Positions 40,233-50,003 of a stretch of DNA of 64,000 nt are shown here, piece after piece. The stretch lies in assembly GCA_017308235.1 (NCBI GenBank), contig JAFKFL010000014.1, positions 1 to 64,000 of the forward strand, read 5' to 3'. Numbering within the stretch: the first letter of the stretch is position 1; each line of letters begins with the position of its first letter. Below the pieces are notes generated by a model. That model ran no database searches and was not told the origin of the DNA. It saw only the letters and a program-made list of their open reading frames with translations. Both the position numbers and the translations under genes were made by a program. Source of the DNA: Alphaproteobacteria bacterium (lineage in GTDB: Bacteria > Pseudomonadota > Alphaproteobacteria > Reyranellales > Reyranellaceae).

Positions 40233-40904
40233 TCACCCGCCGGCGACGATGCGGTCCAGCGCGGCGGCGTCGCGGACGCGGATGCGGCGGCGGCCGAGTT
40301 CGATGACGCCGGCCTCGCGCCAGGCGGCGAGCTGGCGGCTCACGATCTCGCGGCTGACGCCCAGCGTCTGCGCCAGCTCCTCCTGCGACATGCGGATGTC
40401 GAGGTCGCTCGCCAGGGCCGCAGCCGAGAGCATGGCAAGCTGCTTGGCGAGCCGACTCGAGACGCTCAGGAAGGCCGAGTCCTCGACCAAGCCTGTGGTG
40501 CGGCGCAGGCGCTCGCACAGGAAGGCGATGATGCGCACGGCCGCATCGTGCCGCTCGCGCAGGAAGGGCAGGAAGTCGGCGCGGCCCAGGAACAGGAGCT
40601 CGCAGAGCTCGCGCGCGACCGCGGTGGCGGTGCGGCCCTTGCCGTCGAGCAGCGCGATCTCGCCGAAGAACTCGCCCGGGCCGAACATGTTCAGGATCAG
40701 CTCCTTGCCCTCGGCCGATTCCACCGTGACCACGACGCGCCCTGCCAGCACGCCATAGAGCCCGTCGCCGGGATCATCCTTGAGGAACACGACGTCGTTG
40801 GCGGCAAATTTGCGGATATGCGCGTGCTTCAACAGCTCGCGCATCTCCACCTCGGTCAGGGCGGCGAGAAACGGGTGCAGTCGGCAAAGGTCGTGCGGCG
40901 TCAA
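40233..40904 (-). CDS. Crp/Fnr family transcriptional regulator
   Basis: 223 aa. The cyclic-nucleotide-binding domain includes YGVLAGRVVVTVESAEGKEL and the phosphate-cassette-like GPGEFFGEIALLDGKGRTATAVA (Glu, then Arg-Thr-Ala), the residues that hold cAMP in Crp. The C-terminal winged helix is MSQEELAQTLGVSREIVSRQL. It lacks Fnr-type N-terminal cysteines, so a cyclic nucleotide rather than O2 is the likelier signal. It is divergent from a cyclase gene (41074), which makes a local cAMP circuit attractive. Confidence 0.9.
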   Translation of the reverse strand: MTPHDLCRLHPFLAALTEVEMRELLKHAHIRKFAANDVVFLKDDPGDGLYGVLAGRVVVTVESAEGKELILNMFGPGEFFGEIALLDGKGRTATAVARELCELLFLGRADFLPFLRERHDAAVRIIAFLCERLRRTTGLVEDSAFLSVSSRLAKQLAMLSAAALASDLDIRMSQEELAQTLGVSREIVSRQLAAWREAGVIELGRRRIRVRDAAALDRIVAGG

Positions 40905-41073
40905 TCCGGGCCCTCCCGGGCCGGGAGCCTACACTGTGTGCGGCGATCGCAGAACATGCCGCCTGCAGCGGTGTCTATCGGTCGCCGCTGCCGGCGCGCC
41001 CAATCGACGAGTTCCGTATACCGGACCTTGCGCCTGAGCTAGGCTCTATGCGTAGCGCAGAAGGGGCTCGCCT

Positions 41074-42819
41074 GTGGTGCGCGAACGCGTCGAACGCAAG
41101 CTGGCAGCTATCCTGGCCGCCGATGTCGCCGGCTTCAGCCGGCTCATGGGTGTCGACGAGGCGGGCACGGCGCGTGCTCTCCGCGAGCATCGCGCCGCCA
41201 TCGATCCGATCGTCGCGAGCCACGGGGGCAGGATCGTCAAGACCACAGGTGACGGCATACTGCTGGAGTTCCTGTCGATCGTTGCGGCCGTCGAATGTGC
41301 CTTGGCGATTCAAGCGCTCATGGCGGAGCGGAACGCGGAGGTGCCGCAGGATCGTCGGATGCTGTTGCGTATCGGCATAAATCTTGGCGATGTACTGATC
41401 GAAAGCGACGACATCCTGGGCGACGGGGTGAATATCGCCGCTCGGCTGGAGGGTATAGCCGAGCCGGGAGGCATATGCCTCTCCGAGTCGTCGTATCAGC
41501 AAGTCCGCGACAAGCTCGATACCCGTTTCGAGGATATGGGCGAACAGCATCTCAAGCACATCGCGCGGCCGGTGCGTGTGTATCGAGTGCTGTCGGATGC
41601 GACGCCCGAGCGGAGCAAGCCGGCATTGGCGTTGCCCGACAAGCCATCGATCGCGGTGCTTCCCTTCGAGAACATGAGCGGCGATCCCGAACAGGAGCAT
41701 TTTGCCGATGGGATCACCGAGGACATCACGACAGCGCTATCGCGGCTTCACTGGTTCTTCGTGATCGCCCGCAACTCGAGCTCTGCTTACAAGGGGAAAG
41801 TGCTCGACGTGCGGGTGATCGCTCGCGAACTCGGCGTGCACTACGTTCTCGAAGGGAGCATTCGCAAAGGCGGCGACCGGCTGCGGATTACCGCACAATT
41901 GATCGAGGCAACAACCGGAAACCACATCTGGGCCGAGCGCTATGATCGCAAGATCGCCGACATCTTCGAGCTCCAGGACGAGATCACGTCGAATGTCGTG
42001 GCGACGATCGAGCCGCAACTCTACGCGGCCGAAGACTATCGGGCGAAGCACAAGCCTCCGGAGAGTCTCGATGCCTGGGGTTGCGTCGCCCGCGGGTTGT
42101 CTCTCATCTTTGCAATGACGAAGCATGACAACGCCGCCGCGCAGCAGCTGCTCAGAAAGGCAATCGCAATCGATTCCACCTACGCGCAGGCATACAGTCT
42201 CCTGGCGTTCTCGCTATCTCTGGCCAATTCATGGGGTTGGCAACCGACGGAAAGCGTTCTGGCGCCAGCCTGGGAGGCAGCACAGAAGGCCATCCGGCTG
42301 GATATAGACAATCCTTGGGCGCACGTCGCCCTGGGGCACATACATCGCCAGCGTCTGGAGCTCCAGGATGCCGTTGCGGAGTTCCAGACTGCCATCGCGC
42401 TCAATCCGAACTTCGCCTTCGCCCATACCCATCTTGGATTGGCTTTGTGCTTCCTGGGACGAAGCGACGAGGCGATGGTCGAACTGGATATCGCGGAACG
42501 CCTCAGTCCGCGCGACTTTCAGGCAAGCCTCAACAATATTGGCCGGGCGATCGCCTGTTTTATCGACGGACGATATCGCAATGGGATCGAATTTGCGCAG
42601 AAGGCGGTCCGGCAAAGTCCCGACACCGCCGGCGCCTATCATTTGGTCGTCGTCAATGGCGCCTTGGGCGGCGCCATGACGGAGGCAAAGGCAGCTCTCC
42701 AGAGCTTGATGCGCCTCGAGCCGGATCTCTCGCTCGCAACTCTGGATCTGGCGGTGTATGCGCGCGATGAGGACCGGCGGCGGTACCGCAAGGCGTTCAG
42801 CCTCGCCGGACTCGAATGA
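41074..42819 (+). CDS. Class III adenylate cyclase with TolB-like and TPR regions
   Basis: 581 aa, GTG start. Cyclase domain (1-175): Asp17 in LAADVAGFSRLMG, Asp60 in TTGDGILLEF, and GDGVNIAARLEGIAEPGG, all intact, so it is probably active. The TolB-like linker (SIAVLPFENMSGDPEQEHFA) spans about 190-320, and TPR repeats fill the rest. This architecture is very common in Rhizobiales and relatives. Upstream 169 bp separate it from the divergent Crp regulator. Confidence 0.92.
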   Translation: MVRERVERKLAAILAADVAGFSRLMGVDEAGTARALREHRAAIDPIVASHGGRIVKTTGDGILLEFLSIVAAVECALAIQALMAERNAEVPQDRRMLLRIGINLGDVLIESDDILGDGVNIAARLEGIAEPGGICLSESSYQQVRDKLDTRFEDMGEQHLKHIARPVRVYRVLSDATPERSKPALALPDKPSIAVLPFENMSGDPEQEHFADGITEDITTALSRLHWFFVIARNSSSAYKGKVLDVRVIARELGVHYVLEGSIRKGGDRLRITAQLIEATTGNHIWAERYDRKIADIFELQDEITSNVVATIEPQLYAAEDYRAKHKPPESLDAWGCVARGLSLIFAMTKHDNAAAQQLLRKAIAIDSTYAQAYSLLAFSLSLANSWGWQPTESVLAPAWEAAQKAIRLDIDNPWAHVALGHIHRQRLELQDAVAEFQTAIALNPNFAFAHTHLGLALCFLGRSDEAMVELDIAERLSPRDFQASLNNIGRAIACFIDGRYRNGIEFAQKAVRQSPDTAGAYHLVVVNGALGGAMTEAKAALQSLMRLEPDLSLATLDLAVYARDEDRRRYRKAFSLAGLE

Positions 42820-42850
42820 TCGCGCCGAGGCTGGTGATGCTTCTCGCGGC

Positions 42851-43111
42851 CTAGTCGAACATGTCGGGCCGGATTTCCTGGCTCACCTCGACGATCACGT
42901 CGGCCGGCAGGCCGGCGCGGTGGGCGGCGACGCGGATCGACTCCTCGTTGGGCGCCTCATAAAGGCAATAGGTCTTCTTGCGGTCAGCGCTGAGGAAGGA
43001 GAAGAGCCACTTCACGCCTTCCTCGTCGTTGATCCGGTTGATCATGTCGTTGGCCTGCTTGGAGGCCTCCAGTTGCTCGGCAAAGTTCCGCTCGATCACG
43101 TAGCGTGGCAT
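42851..43111 (-). CDS. DUF4242 (nickel-binding-like) small protein
   Basis: 86 aa. MPRYVIERNFAEQLE, then VKWLFSFLSADRKKTYCLYE and IRVAAHRAGLPADVIVEV, match the SCO4226-like DUF4242 ferredoxin-fold family, for which a nickel-binding member is known. Role uncertain. It lies 43 bp downstream of the giant cyclase-AAA gene, same strand, so it may be co-transcribed. Confidence 0.85.
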   Translation of the reverse strand: MPRYVIERNFAEQLEASKQANDMINRINDEEGVKWLFSFLSADRKKTYCLYEAPNEESIRVAAHRAGLPADVIVEVSQEIRPDMFD

Positions 43112-43154
43112 GGCAATCCTCACTATTTCCCGTTGGCATACCCCGTTGACACCA

Positions 43155-46100
43155 TCAGGCTGACGCCATTGAACCCAGAAGACGCTGACGGAGGCGGACC
43201 ATCCCAAGGCGGTCGGCCGCAGCCAGCGACATGCCACGCAACTCTTCGGCGCGGACCTTATCCTGCGGACGGCCGCGCGCCAACAGCATGGCGGCGTATT
43301 CGTGCCGGGTGTGGGCAAGCCACGGCCACGCCTTCATCTTCTCGTCGGTCGCCAGCGCAGATTCGAAATGCCGTTCAGCCGACCGCCAGTCCTGCATCGT
43401 CGTCGCCAGAATGCCGAGATAGCGCGCGGCCGCGCCGCAGCAAAGGCCATGGACCGGCACGACGACCGCGAGATCACGGTACGGGAGCAGCAGCTCGTGG
43501 AGCTCGGCGGCCCGACGGTTGTCGCCCAGCCGCGCGCAGACCTCGGCGAGGTAGGTGAGTGTCACCGCCCGCTTGCTGTCCAGCGGCAGGGTGAAACCTG
43601 ATTCGGCCATCGCCTCGAAAGTCCGTCGCGCCTGCGCCTCGAAGCCAAGGTCGCTCGCGATCAGCATCAGGCCGGGCCGCCATATGGCGTTGTCGGGGTT
43701 CTCGCGCACGAAACGTTTCACCAGCGGCGCCACCTCGGCGAGCCGGCCTTGTTCGCGGCGGATGGTGAACATCTGCATGCCATGGATGCCGAGCGGAAAA
43801 TCGACGTCATGGCCGCTCAGCGCATTTAGCGCCTCCAGCGACGAGCGTTCGGCTGCAGCGAACGTGCCGAGGACGATGCCGTATATCGCCTCGCCGTTGG
43901 CGACGATCCACCTGTCGAAGTCGGCGTGGCTCGTTTGTGCGATCTCCCGTTGCCTGTGAAGGCCGCGTTCGAATCCGTCGATGTCAGCAATCTCGAGGTA
44001 GCTGGCGCTGGAGCGCGTCAGTGCCTCGAGCTTGCGCATCGATTCGAACCCCTCGGCGATTTCCCAGATCATCGCGAGCGCCTGCCGTCGCTCCTCGACG
44101 GCCGCTCCGCAGGGCGGCGGGCCGGCGTTGGGCATGAGATCGCTCACCAGCACCTCATAGAGGCTTCGCCGGTCGTTCAGCCGCGCGGTAATCTGGCGCG
44201 CCTCGCGCAGCACCTCGCGCCCGCGTTCGGTCTGGCCGGTCGAGAGCAGGGCCTTGGCCAACCGGCTCAGCACCCGGCACCGGTCGAGCGTATCTTCGCC
44301 GACCACCGCCAGCATCTCTTGGAGCAGCGCAACCGACGCCGCGCTCGAGACAGCGAGGTAGACTTCCGAGTCGGCGTAACGGATGGCCGCCTCGACCATC
44401 AGGCTCGGCAGGTTCTCCCGGCGCGCGATGTTCGCGCATTGGAGATAGGTCGCTTGTGCCGGCAGCGTCACCGACTTGAACTCGGCGTCGCCACGCGCCA
44501 GCAGCAACGGCAGAGCTCGGCGATAGCGGCTGCGGTCGTCGCCCGGCTGGCGCTCGGCGAGCTCGAGACCGCGGTGGAAGTGGACACATGCCTCCTTGAA
44601 GGCGCTGCGGCCGACGGCGCGCTCGCCCGCGCGGCGCCACCAGTCGATCGCCTCGTCCGCGCGGTTGGCCGACGTCCAGTGATGGGCGATGGTCTCGGGC
44701 TGCACGGCGGCGATCTGCGGGAAGTGGGCCTCGATCGCCTCCGCGATCTCCGCATGGTACTGGCGGCGGCGCGCCAGCAGCAGCGACTGGTAGGCGGCTT
44801 CCTGGATGAGGACGTGGCGGAACATGTGCGACGGCCCGGCGAAGGACTCGGTCGTCGCCGGCACGACGATCTCCTCCGCCACGAGTCGCGCCAACGCCGC
44901 GTTCAGCTCGTCCTCGGCGCGGCCGGCCAGCCGCGACAGCAGGCTGGTGGAGAATTCCCGCCCGATCGTGGCGCCGATCTGGGCCAGCTCGCGCGCCTCG
45001 GGGTCGAGCCGGTCGAGCCGCGCCATCAACGAGCCCTGCAGCGTATCGGGAATGGCGACGCCCTGGAGCGAGCCGACCACCTCGTAGGCGGTGCCCGTTT
45101 CGCGCAGCACGCCGCCTTCGAGCACCGCCTTGGTCAGCTCCTCGACGAACAGCGGAATGCCGTCGGTCTTGGCGACGATCTCGGCGAGCACCGGCTCGGG
45201 CAGCGCACGATTGCCGACCAGGCGCTCGACCATCACGGTGCGCTCGCGCCGCGACAGGCGGTCGAGGTTGATCTGCACGAACTGCCGATAGCTCCAGCCC
45301 GGCTTGAACGAGGGCCGCGCGGTGAGCAGCAACATCAGGCGCGCAGCCGGCAGTTGCTCCTGCAGTTGCTGCAAGAGCTCGAGCGTCGAGGGATCCATCC
45401 AGTGCGCATCCTCGACCGCGAACAGCAGGGGATTGCCACGCGCCATCGCGCCGAACATCTTCACCAGGATGTCGATGAGCTTCCGGCGGAAGGACGGCGC
45501 GCCGGTGTCGGCCGGCCGGTAGCTTTCGTCGCCCGGCAGATCGAGGAAGGCTTCCAGGATGGGCATCGCCTCGGCCATGTCGAGGTCGAGCGGTTTGATC
45601 ATCCGGCCCAGCATCGCGGCGGCGATATGCGCGCGCGACGGGGTGCCCAGCCGCAGGGTGCGCCGGAACCAGTCGAGCACGGGCCAGAAGGCGCTGTTGG
45701 CGTGATGGGACGTGCAGAACATCGGCAGGAACTTGTACGGCTCGCCGCGCAGGCCATCGCGCAGCGCGCGCAGCAGGCGCGACTTGCCGATGCCTGCGTC
45801 GCCGACCAGCAGCACGCAACGCATCTCGCCGTCGTTGGCCTGGCGCCAGCGCCGGCGCACCATCTCGAGCTCCGCCTCGCGCCCCACCAGCGGGGTCATG
45901 GCGCGGCGGCTGCGGGCGCGCAGGCTGAACCGATCGACCGCGCCGCTCTCGCCCCTCACGCGATAGAGACGGATCGGATTGCTGACGCCCTTCAGCCGGC
46001 GCGGCCCCAGATCCTCGAGGTCGAACTGGCCGTCGACCAGCCGCTGTGTGGCATCGCCGATCACGATCGTGTCGGCAGCGGCCTCGGTCTGCACGCGGTT

Positions 46101-46736
46101 GGCGATGTTGGGCGTCTCGCCGGTGATCGCGTCCAGGTCGCGCGCCGGGCCCGCGCCGACCTCGCCCACCACCACCAGGCCGGTATAGATGCCGATGCGC
46201 ACGCTCAGTTGCACATCCTGCGCGCCCGGCCGCTCGTTGGCCGCGCGCAGGCTCTCGAGGATGCCGAGCCCGGCATGGATCGCGCGGGCGGCATCGTCCT
46301 CGTGCGCCTGCGGATAGCCGAAGTAGACCAGGATGCCGTCGCCCATGTAGCGCGCCACGTGGCCACCCTGTGCCTCGACGGCGGCGGCGCAAAGCGCGTG
46401 GAAGTCCTGCAACAGCTCGCGCATGTCCTCGGGATCGAACCGTTCGGAGAGCGGCGTCGAGCCCACGAGGTCGACGAACATCACTGTGATCTGGCGACGT
46501 TCGGCGCCGTCGACCGTGCGGCGCACAGCCGGCGTGCCGGCGGCGGTACCGTCGCTGCCCAGGGCCGAGATCGCCCGCATCAGGCGCTTGCGGTCGCCCA
46601 GCAACAGGCCGAGCGATTCGAGGTCCTTCTCGGTGAGGTCGGCCAGCACGTCCCAGTCGACGCCATTGGCCGCAAAGGCCTCGGCGTATTTGCCGAGGCC
46701 CAGGTCAGCGAGCCAATGCTCGAGATCTTCAGCCAT
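43155..46736 (-). CDS. SAM domain / class III cyclase / AAA ATPase / TPR regulator
   Basis: 1193 aa. Residues 1-60 are a SAM domain (LEHWLADLGLGKYAEAF). Residues 80-260 are a class III cyclase with Asp89 (MFVDLVGST) and Asp133 (YMGDGILVYF). From 282 a STAND/AAA-type ATPase begins (LVGREAELEMV) with P-loop GDAGIGKS (312-319). The C-terminal ~550 residues are TPR-like. Such proteins couple ligand sensing by TPRs and ATP hydrolysis to cyclase output. The frame is intact and there is no signal peptide. A 946-aa frame on the opposite strand is a GC-bias shadow. Confidence 0.92.
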   Translation of the reverse strand: MAEDLEHWLADLGLGKYAEAFAANGVDWDVLADLTEKDLESLGLLLGDRKRLMRAISALGSDGTAAGTPAVRRTVDGAERRQITVMFVDLVGSTPLSERFDPEDMRELLQDFHALCAAAVEAQGGHVARYMGDGILVYFGYPQAHEDDAARAIHAGLGILESLRAANERPGAQDVQLSVRIGIYTGLVVVGEVGAGPARDLDAITGETPNIANRVQTEAAADTIVIGDATQRLVDGQFDLEDLGPRRLKGVSNPIRLYRVRGESGAVDRFSLRARSRRAMTPLVGREAELEMVRRRWRQANDGEMRCVLLVGDAGIGKSRLLRALRDGLRGEPYKFLPMFCTSHHANSAFWPVLDWFRRTLRLGTPSRAHIAAAMLGRMIKPLDLDMAEAMPILEAFLDLPGDESYRPADTGAPSFRRKLIDILVKMFGAMARGNPLLFAVEDAHWMDPSTLELLQQLQEQLPAARLMLLLTARPSFKPGWSYRQFVQINLDRLSRRERTVMVERLVGNRALPEPVLAEIVAKTDGIPLFVEELTKAVLEGGVLRETGTAYEVVGSLQGVAIPDTLQGSLMARLDRLDPEARELAQIGATIGREFSTSLLSRLAGRAEDELNAALARLVAEEIVVPATTESFAGPSHMFRHVLIQEAAYQSLLLARRRQYHAEIAEAIEAHFPQIAAVQPETIAHHWTSANRADEAIDWWRRAGERAVGRSAFKEACVHFHRGLELAERQPGDDRSRYRRALPLLLARGDAEFKSVTLPAQATYLQCANIARRENLPSLMVEAAIRYADSEVYLAVSSAASVALLQEMLAVVGEDTLDRCRVLSRLAKALLSTGQTERGREVLREARQITARLNDRRSLYEVLVSDLMPNAGPPPCGAAVEERRQALAMIWEIAEGFESMRKLEALTRSSASYLEIADIDGFERGLHRQREIAQTSHADFDRWIVANGEAIYGIVLGTFAAAERSSLEALNALSGHDVDFPLGIHGMQMFTIRREQGRLAEVAPLVKRFVRENPDNAIWRPGLMLIASDLGFEAQARRTFEAMAESGFTLPLDSKRAVTLTYLAEVCARLGDNRRAAELHELLLPYRDLAVVVPVHGLCCGAAARYLGILATTMQDWRSAERHFESALATDEKMKAWPWLAHTRHEYAAMLLARGRPQDKVRAEELRGMSLAAADRLGMVRLRQRLLGSMASA

Positions 46737-46784
46737 GGACGTTCTCCGACGAACGCCCCACCCTAGCGGGCGGGAGGGCGACGA

Positions 46785-47963
46785 TCACCCCCAGCGGGGC
46801 TGTTCGCCGAGGTCGATGCCGAGCGCTGTCTTGGCCACGATCTCGTGGGTCAGGATCGAGTTGGCCGGGTGGAAGCGGCCGCAGCGCGCATCCCGGAACA
46901 GGCGTTCCAGTTCGCTCGACTTGAACATGCCGGTGCCGCCGGACAAGTCCATCGCCTGGTCGACGATCTTCCAGCAGGTCTCGACGGCGTGGAGCTTGGC
47001 TGAGACGATCTTGGCCGGCCAGGCCGCACCATGGTCGACGCCGGTCGACCATTCGGTAGCGACGTGGTCGAGCAGCGGGGCGATCGTGTCGAGCGCCATC
47101 ATCATCTCGGCCACGCCATGCTGGACGCCCGGATGGTAGGCCATGCTGCGGGTCAGCCCCATCGAGCTCTTGCCCTTGACGGTGGGCAGCGTCAGGTCGC
47201 AAGCGCGCCGGGCGATGCCGCAGTAGATGTTGGCGAAGCCCATCAGCGCCCAGGCGAACACCGCGACGATGAAGGCGTCGGCGCCGCCGGCGGGCAGGGT
47301 GCGTGCCATGTACTTGTCGGGCACGAAAGCGCTCTCCAGCAGCACGTCGTCGCTGCGCGTGGCGCGCATGCCGAGCGTGTCCCAGGTCTCGACGATGCGA
47401 TAGCCCTTGGCGTTGCGCGGCAGGAAGCCGTGCACGACCTTGGGGCCGCCCGGCGCGTCGGCCCACAGGCCATGCAGGCCGTAGCGGGTCCATACCGGTG
47501 CCAGGCTGCCGAACATCTTGCGGCCGGTGAAGGTGAAGCCGCCGTCGACCTTCTTGGCCTGGGCGGTCGAGAGCAGGACGGGAATGTCGTTGCCGCGCTC
47601 GGCATGACCCGCGGCGAAGACCTCGCCGGCCGCCGCTTCACGCAGGACCCATTCGAGCGAGCGGTCGCCGGCGCGGTAGAGATCGGCCGCCAAACCCACC
47701 CAGTAGTTATGCATGTTGATGCCGAGCGCTGTGGCTGGCGCATAGTAGGCGAGCCGCCGCTGCTCGCGGCAGGCCTCGGCCAGGGTGAAGCCGCGGCCGC
47801 CCATTTCCTTGGGCACGCAGATCGTGAGGTAGCCGGCCTTCTTGAGGTCGTCGAAGTCTTCCTGGAAGAACCGGTTCTCCCGGTCGTAGGTCCCGACGCG
47901 CTCGGCAAAGCGCTTCAGCATCTCGTCGGGCAGAACCCGGGGCTCAGCAATCATGGTGTCCAT
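46785..47963 (-). CDS. Acyl-CoA dehydrogenase fold flavoprotein
   Basis: 392 aa from MDTMIAEPRVL with GAAGGAGACGACC upstream. N-terminal helices, the KEMGGRGFTLAEACREQRRL block, a middle beta domain (FTFTGRKMFGS, then DTLGMRATRSDDVLLE) and the C-terminal helix SGGTGMFKSSELERLFRDAR fit the acyl-CoA dehydrogenase fold. The usual catalytic Glu context is not evident to me. The ending RCGRFHPANSILTHEI also resembles group D flavin monooxygenases of the DszC type, so the reaction is open. FAD or FMN binding is expected. Confidence 0.8.
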   Translation of the reverse strand: MDTMIAEPRVLPDEMLKRFAERVGTYDRENRFFQEDFDDLKKAGYLTICVPKEMGGRGFTLAEACREQRRLAYYAPATALGINMHNYWVGLAADLYRAGDRSLEWVLREAAAGEVFAAGHAERGNDIPVLLSTAQAKKVDGGFTFTGRKMFGSLAPVWTRYGLHGLWADAPGGPKVVHGFLPRNAKGYRIVETWDTLGMRATRSDDVLLESAFVPDKYMARTLPAGGADAFIVAVFAWALMGFANIYCGIARRACDLTLPTVKGKSSMGLTRSMAYHPGVQHGVAEMMMALDTIAPLLDHVATEWSTGVDHGAAWPAKIVSAKLHAVETCWKIVDQAMDLSGGTGMFKSSELERLFRDARCGRFHPANSILTHEIVAKTALGIDLGEQPRWG

Positions 47964-48079
47964 GGTCGTCTCCTTCGGAACCGGGATCGGTTCGGAGCGG
48001 ACCTTAGGAAGGAGACACGGGCGCGACTGTGACCTGCCGCACAGAGCGGAAATTTTTGTGGCAGGGCCCAGCACACCAA

Positions 48080-48191
48080 ACCTCATCCTGAGGAGGCGCG
48101 CAGCGCTGTCTCGAAGGATGGGAACGAGCACCTTGCCTGTTGCCCATCCTTCGAGACGCGGCCTACGGCCGCTCCTCAGGATGAGGTTAGG
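48080..48191. repeat. Intergenic hairpin repeat, family B, copy 2
   Basis: It begins CCTCATCCTGAGGAGGCGCG and ends GCTCCTCAGGATGAGG, in inverted orientation. It keeps TCTCGAAGGATGGGAACGAG and CCCATCCTTCGAGA in the middle, as in the copy at 30943. Long imperfect hairpin between the dehydrogenase start and a small secreted-protein gene. Confidence 0.75.
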
Positions 48192-48198
48192 GGCGACC

Positions 48199-48474
48199 CT
48201 AAGACCGCTTCGGCAGCGTGATGTGGTTGTCGCGCAGCTTGCGCTCGAGAACCGCGATGCCGGCCGCGTAGTTGCCCTGGTCGCATGCCGCGATCGCGGC
48301 CCTGGTCTCGAGGTCGGGCTTGTTGTGGCCGTCCTTGGCGTCGGCGGCGATGTAACGCCACGCGAGATCGCCCATCGCCGCGCAGTAGGCGGCATCGTCG
48401 GCCATGGCCGGCATCGCCGCGAACGTCACCGCCGCGGTCAGCAGGGGGAGAAGAAGAGGACGGGCCCCACGCAT
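48199..48474 (-). CDS. Small periplasmic protein, family of 28056 / 48199
   Basis: 91 aa. Signal peptide ARPLLLPLLTAAVTFAAMPA, cleavage near AMADD. The mature part DAAYCAAMGDLAWRYIAADA, then IAACDQGNYAAGIAVLERKL, has two cysteines likely to pair. It ends RDNHITLPKRS. It is related to the gene at 28056 and to the remnant at 40162. Function unknown; the C-x-x-G-N-Y core resembles a TPR-like helix pair. Confidence 0.75.
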   Translation of the reverse strand: MRGARPLLLPLLTAAVTFAAMPAMADDAAYCAAMGDLAWRYIAADAKDGHNKPDLETRAAIAACDQGNYAAGIAVLERKLRDNHITLPKRS

Positions 48475-48532
48475 GGCCCCGATATCATCGATCCCGGCGC
48501 GCGGCCGTCGAGCCTTTCCCGGTCGCGGCCGA

Positions 48533-49858
48533 TCAATCCCCGGTGATCAGCCGGCTTTCCTTGCCGTTGTCGCCCTCACCCTCGTCGTCGATGCCGGTGA
48601 TGAGGCGGGCGCCGCGGCCGTACGTGAACCACGCCCACGACCAGTTCACGTAGACCACCAGGCGGTTGCGGAAGCCGACCAGCAGGAAGAGGTGGACCAG
48701 GCACCAGAAGAGCCACGCCGGGAAGCCGGTGAGCCGGAGCCGTCCGAGCCACGCCACCGCGCGCGAGCGGCCGATGATCGCGAGCGTGCCGAGATCGCGG
48801 TAGCGGAACGGTTTCGGTGCCGGCTTGCCGGCGATGCGGTTTGCGATCACGCGGGCGACGTACTTGCCATGCTGCTCGGCCACGGCGGCAAGGCCGGGCA
48901 GGGGCCTGCCGTCGCGGCCGTGCTGGCTCGAGACATCGCCCAGCGCGAAAACGTTCTCGCGGCCGGGCACCGAGCAGTCGGGCGCGATCTTGATCGTACC
49001 GTTGCGCGCGGTGTCGGCGCCGATCCACGTCGCTGCCGGGCGTGCAGCGGTGCCGGCGCACCAGAAGACGTTGGTGCTGGCGATGCGCTGTCCCGCCAGC
49101 AAGACGCCTTCGGCATCGATCTCCTCGACGGCGGAGCTCAGCCACACCTCGACGCCGAGCGTGGCGAGCGCGTGCACGGTGTAGTGCGAGAGATGTTCCG
49201 GGAAAGCGGCCAGCAGGCGCGGGCCCGCCTCGGCCAGCACGATCCGTGCCTGGCTCGGCTGGATGTGGCGGAAGTCGCGCGCCAGGGTGGAGCGGGCGAG
49301 CTCAGCGATCGCACCTGCAAGCTCGACACCGGTTGGCCCGCCGCCCACGACGACGAAGGTCAGCAGTTGGCGGATCTCTTCGGGATTGCGGCGGCTCTCG
49401 GCGCGCTCGAACGCAGACAAAAGCTTCAGTCGGATCGCGGCCGCATCGTCCAGTGTCTTGAGCACATTGGCGTGCCGCGCCCAGGCGTCGTGGCCGAACC
49501 AGCTATAGGCCGCGCCTGTGGCAAGGATCAGGTAGTCGTAGGGAAAGTCACCGGTGTCGCGCACGCTGACCTGGCGGCGCTCGAGATCGACGCCGGTCAC
49601 TTCGCCCATCAGCACGGTGACGTCGGGGGCGTGGCGCAGGATCGCGCGGATCGGCGTGGCGATGTCCGATTCCGCCAGCGCCGCGGTCGCCACCTGGTAG
49701 AGAAGTGGTTGAAATAGATGGTGATTTGCCCGGTCGATCAGCAGGATATCGGCGCCGTGGCCGGCCAGGTCGTGCGCCGCGGAGAGGCCGCCGAAGCCGG
49801 CGCCGACGATGACGACCCGGGGCCGCGTAGCTTCGGTCTTCGGGGCTTCAAATGACAT
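48533..49858 (-). CDS. ndh: Type II NADH dehydrogenase (NDH-2)
   Basis: 441 aa from MSFEAPKTE. FAD loop VVIVGAGFGGLSAA, HHLFQPLLYQVAT, the NADH-binding Rossmann loop VVVGGGPTGVELAGA and FALGDVSS identify a type II NADH:quinone oxidoreductase. It oxidises NADH and reduces quinone at the inner-membrane face without pumping protons. The C-terminal hydrophobic stretch (FPAWLFWCLVHLFLLVGF) is the membrane-attachment region, followed by NRLVVYVNWSWAWFTY, typical of the family. Monocistronic. Confidence 0.92.
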   Translation of the reverse strand: MSFEAPKTEATRPRVVIVGAGFGGLSAAHDLAGHGADILLIDRANHHLFQPLLYQVATAALAESDIATPIRAILRHAPDVTVLMGEVTGVDLERRQVSVRDTGDFPYDYLILATGAAYSWFGHDAWARHANVLKTLDDAAAIRLKLLSAFERAESRRNPEEIRQLLTFVVVGGGPTGVELAGAIAELARSTLARDFRHIQPSQARIVLAEAGPRLLAAFPEHLSHYTVHALATLGVEVWLSSAVEEIDAEGVLLAGQRIASTNVFWCAGTAARPAATWIGADTARNGTIKIAPDCSVPGRENVFALGDVSSQHGRDGRPLPGLAAVAEQHGKYVARVIANRIAGKPAPKPFRYRDLGTLAIIGRSRAVAWLGRLRLTGFPAWLFWCLVHLFLLVGFRNRLVVYVNWSWAWFTYGRGARLITGIDDEGEGDNGKESRLITGD

Positions 49859-50003
49859 GCAGATCACCGAAACTGTGTCTTTTGTACCACGCTGTGACGC
49901 GCTGTGACTTTTCTGTGGTTACACCCTTGACCTTCCCGCGCCGGCGCTGCAGATTGCACCCATTCAACCAGCCATTTCCACATTATGGAAGAGGGCTAAG
50001 AAA

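Noticed and set aside
43926..46766. Open frame of 946 codons on the plus strand
   Set aside because: It is entirely antisense to the SAM-cyclase-AAA-TPR gene, Arg/Ala/Leu-rich with no domain. It is a typical shadow in high-GC DNA.
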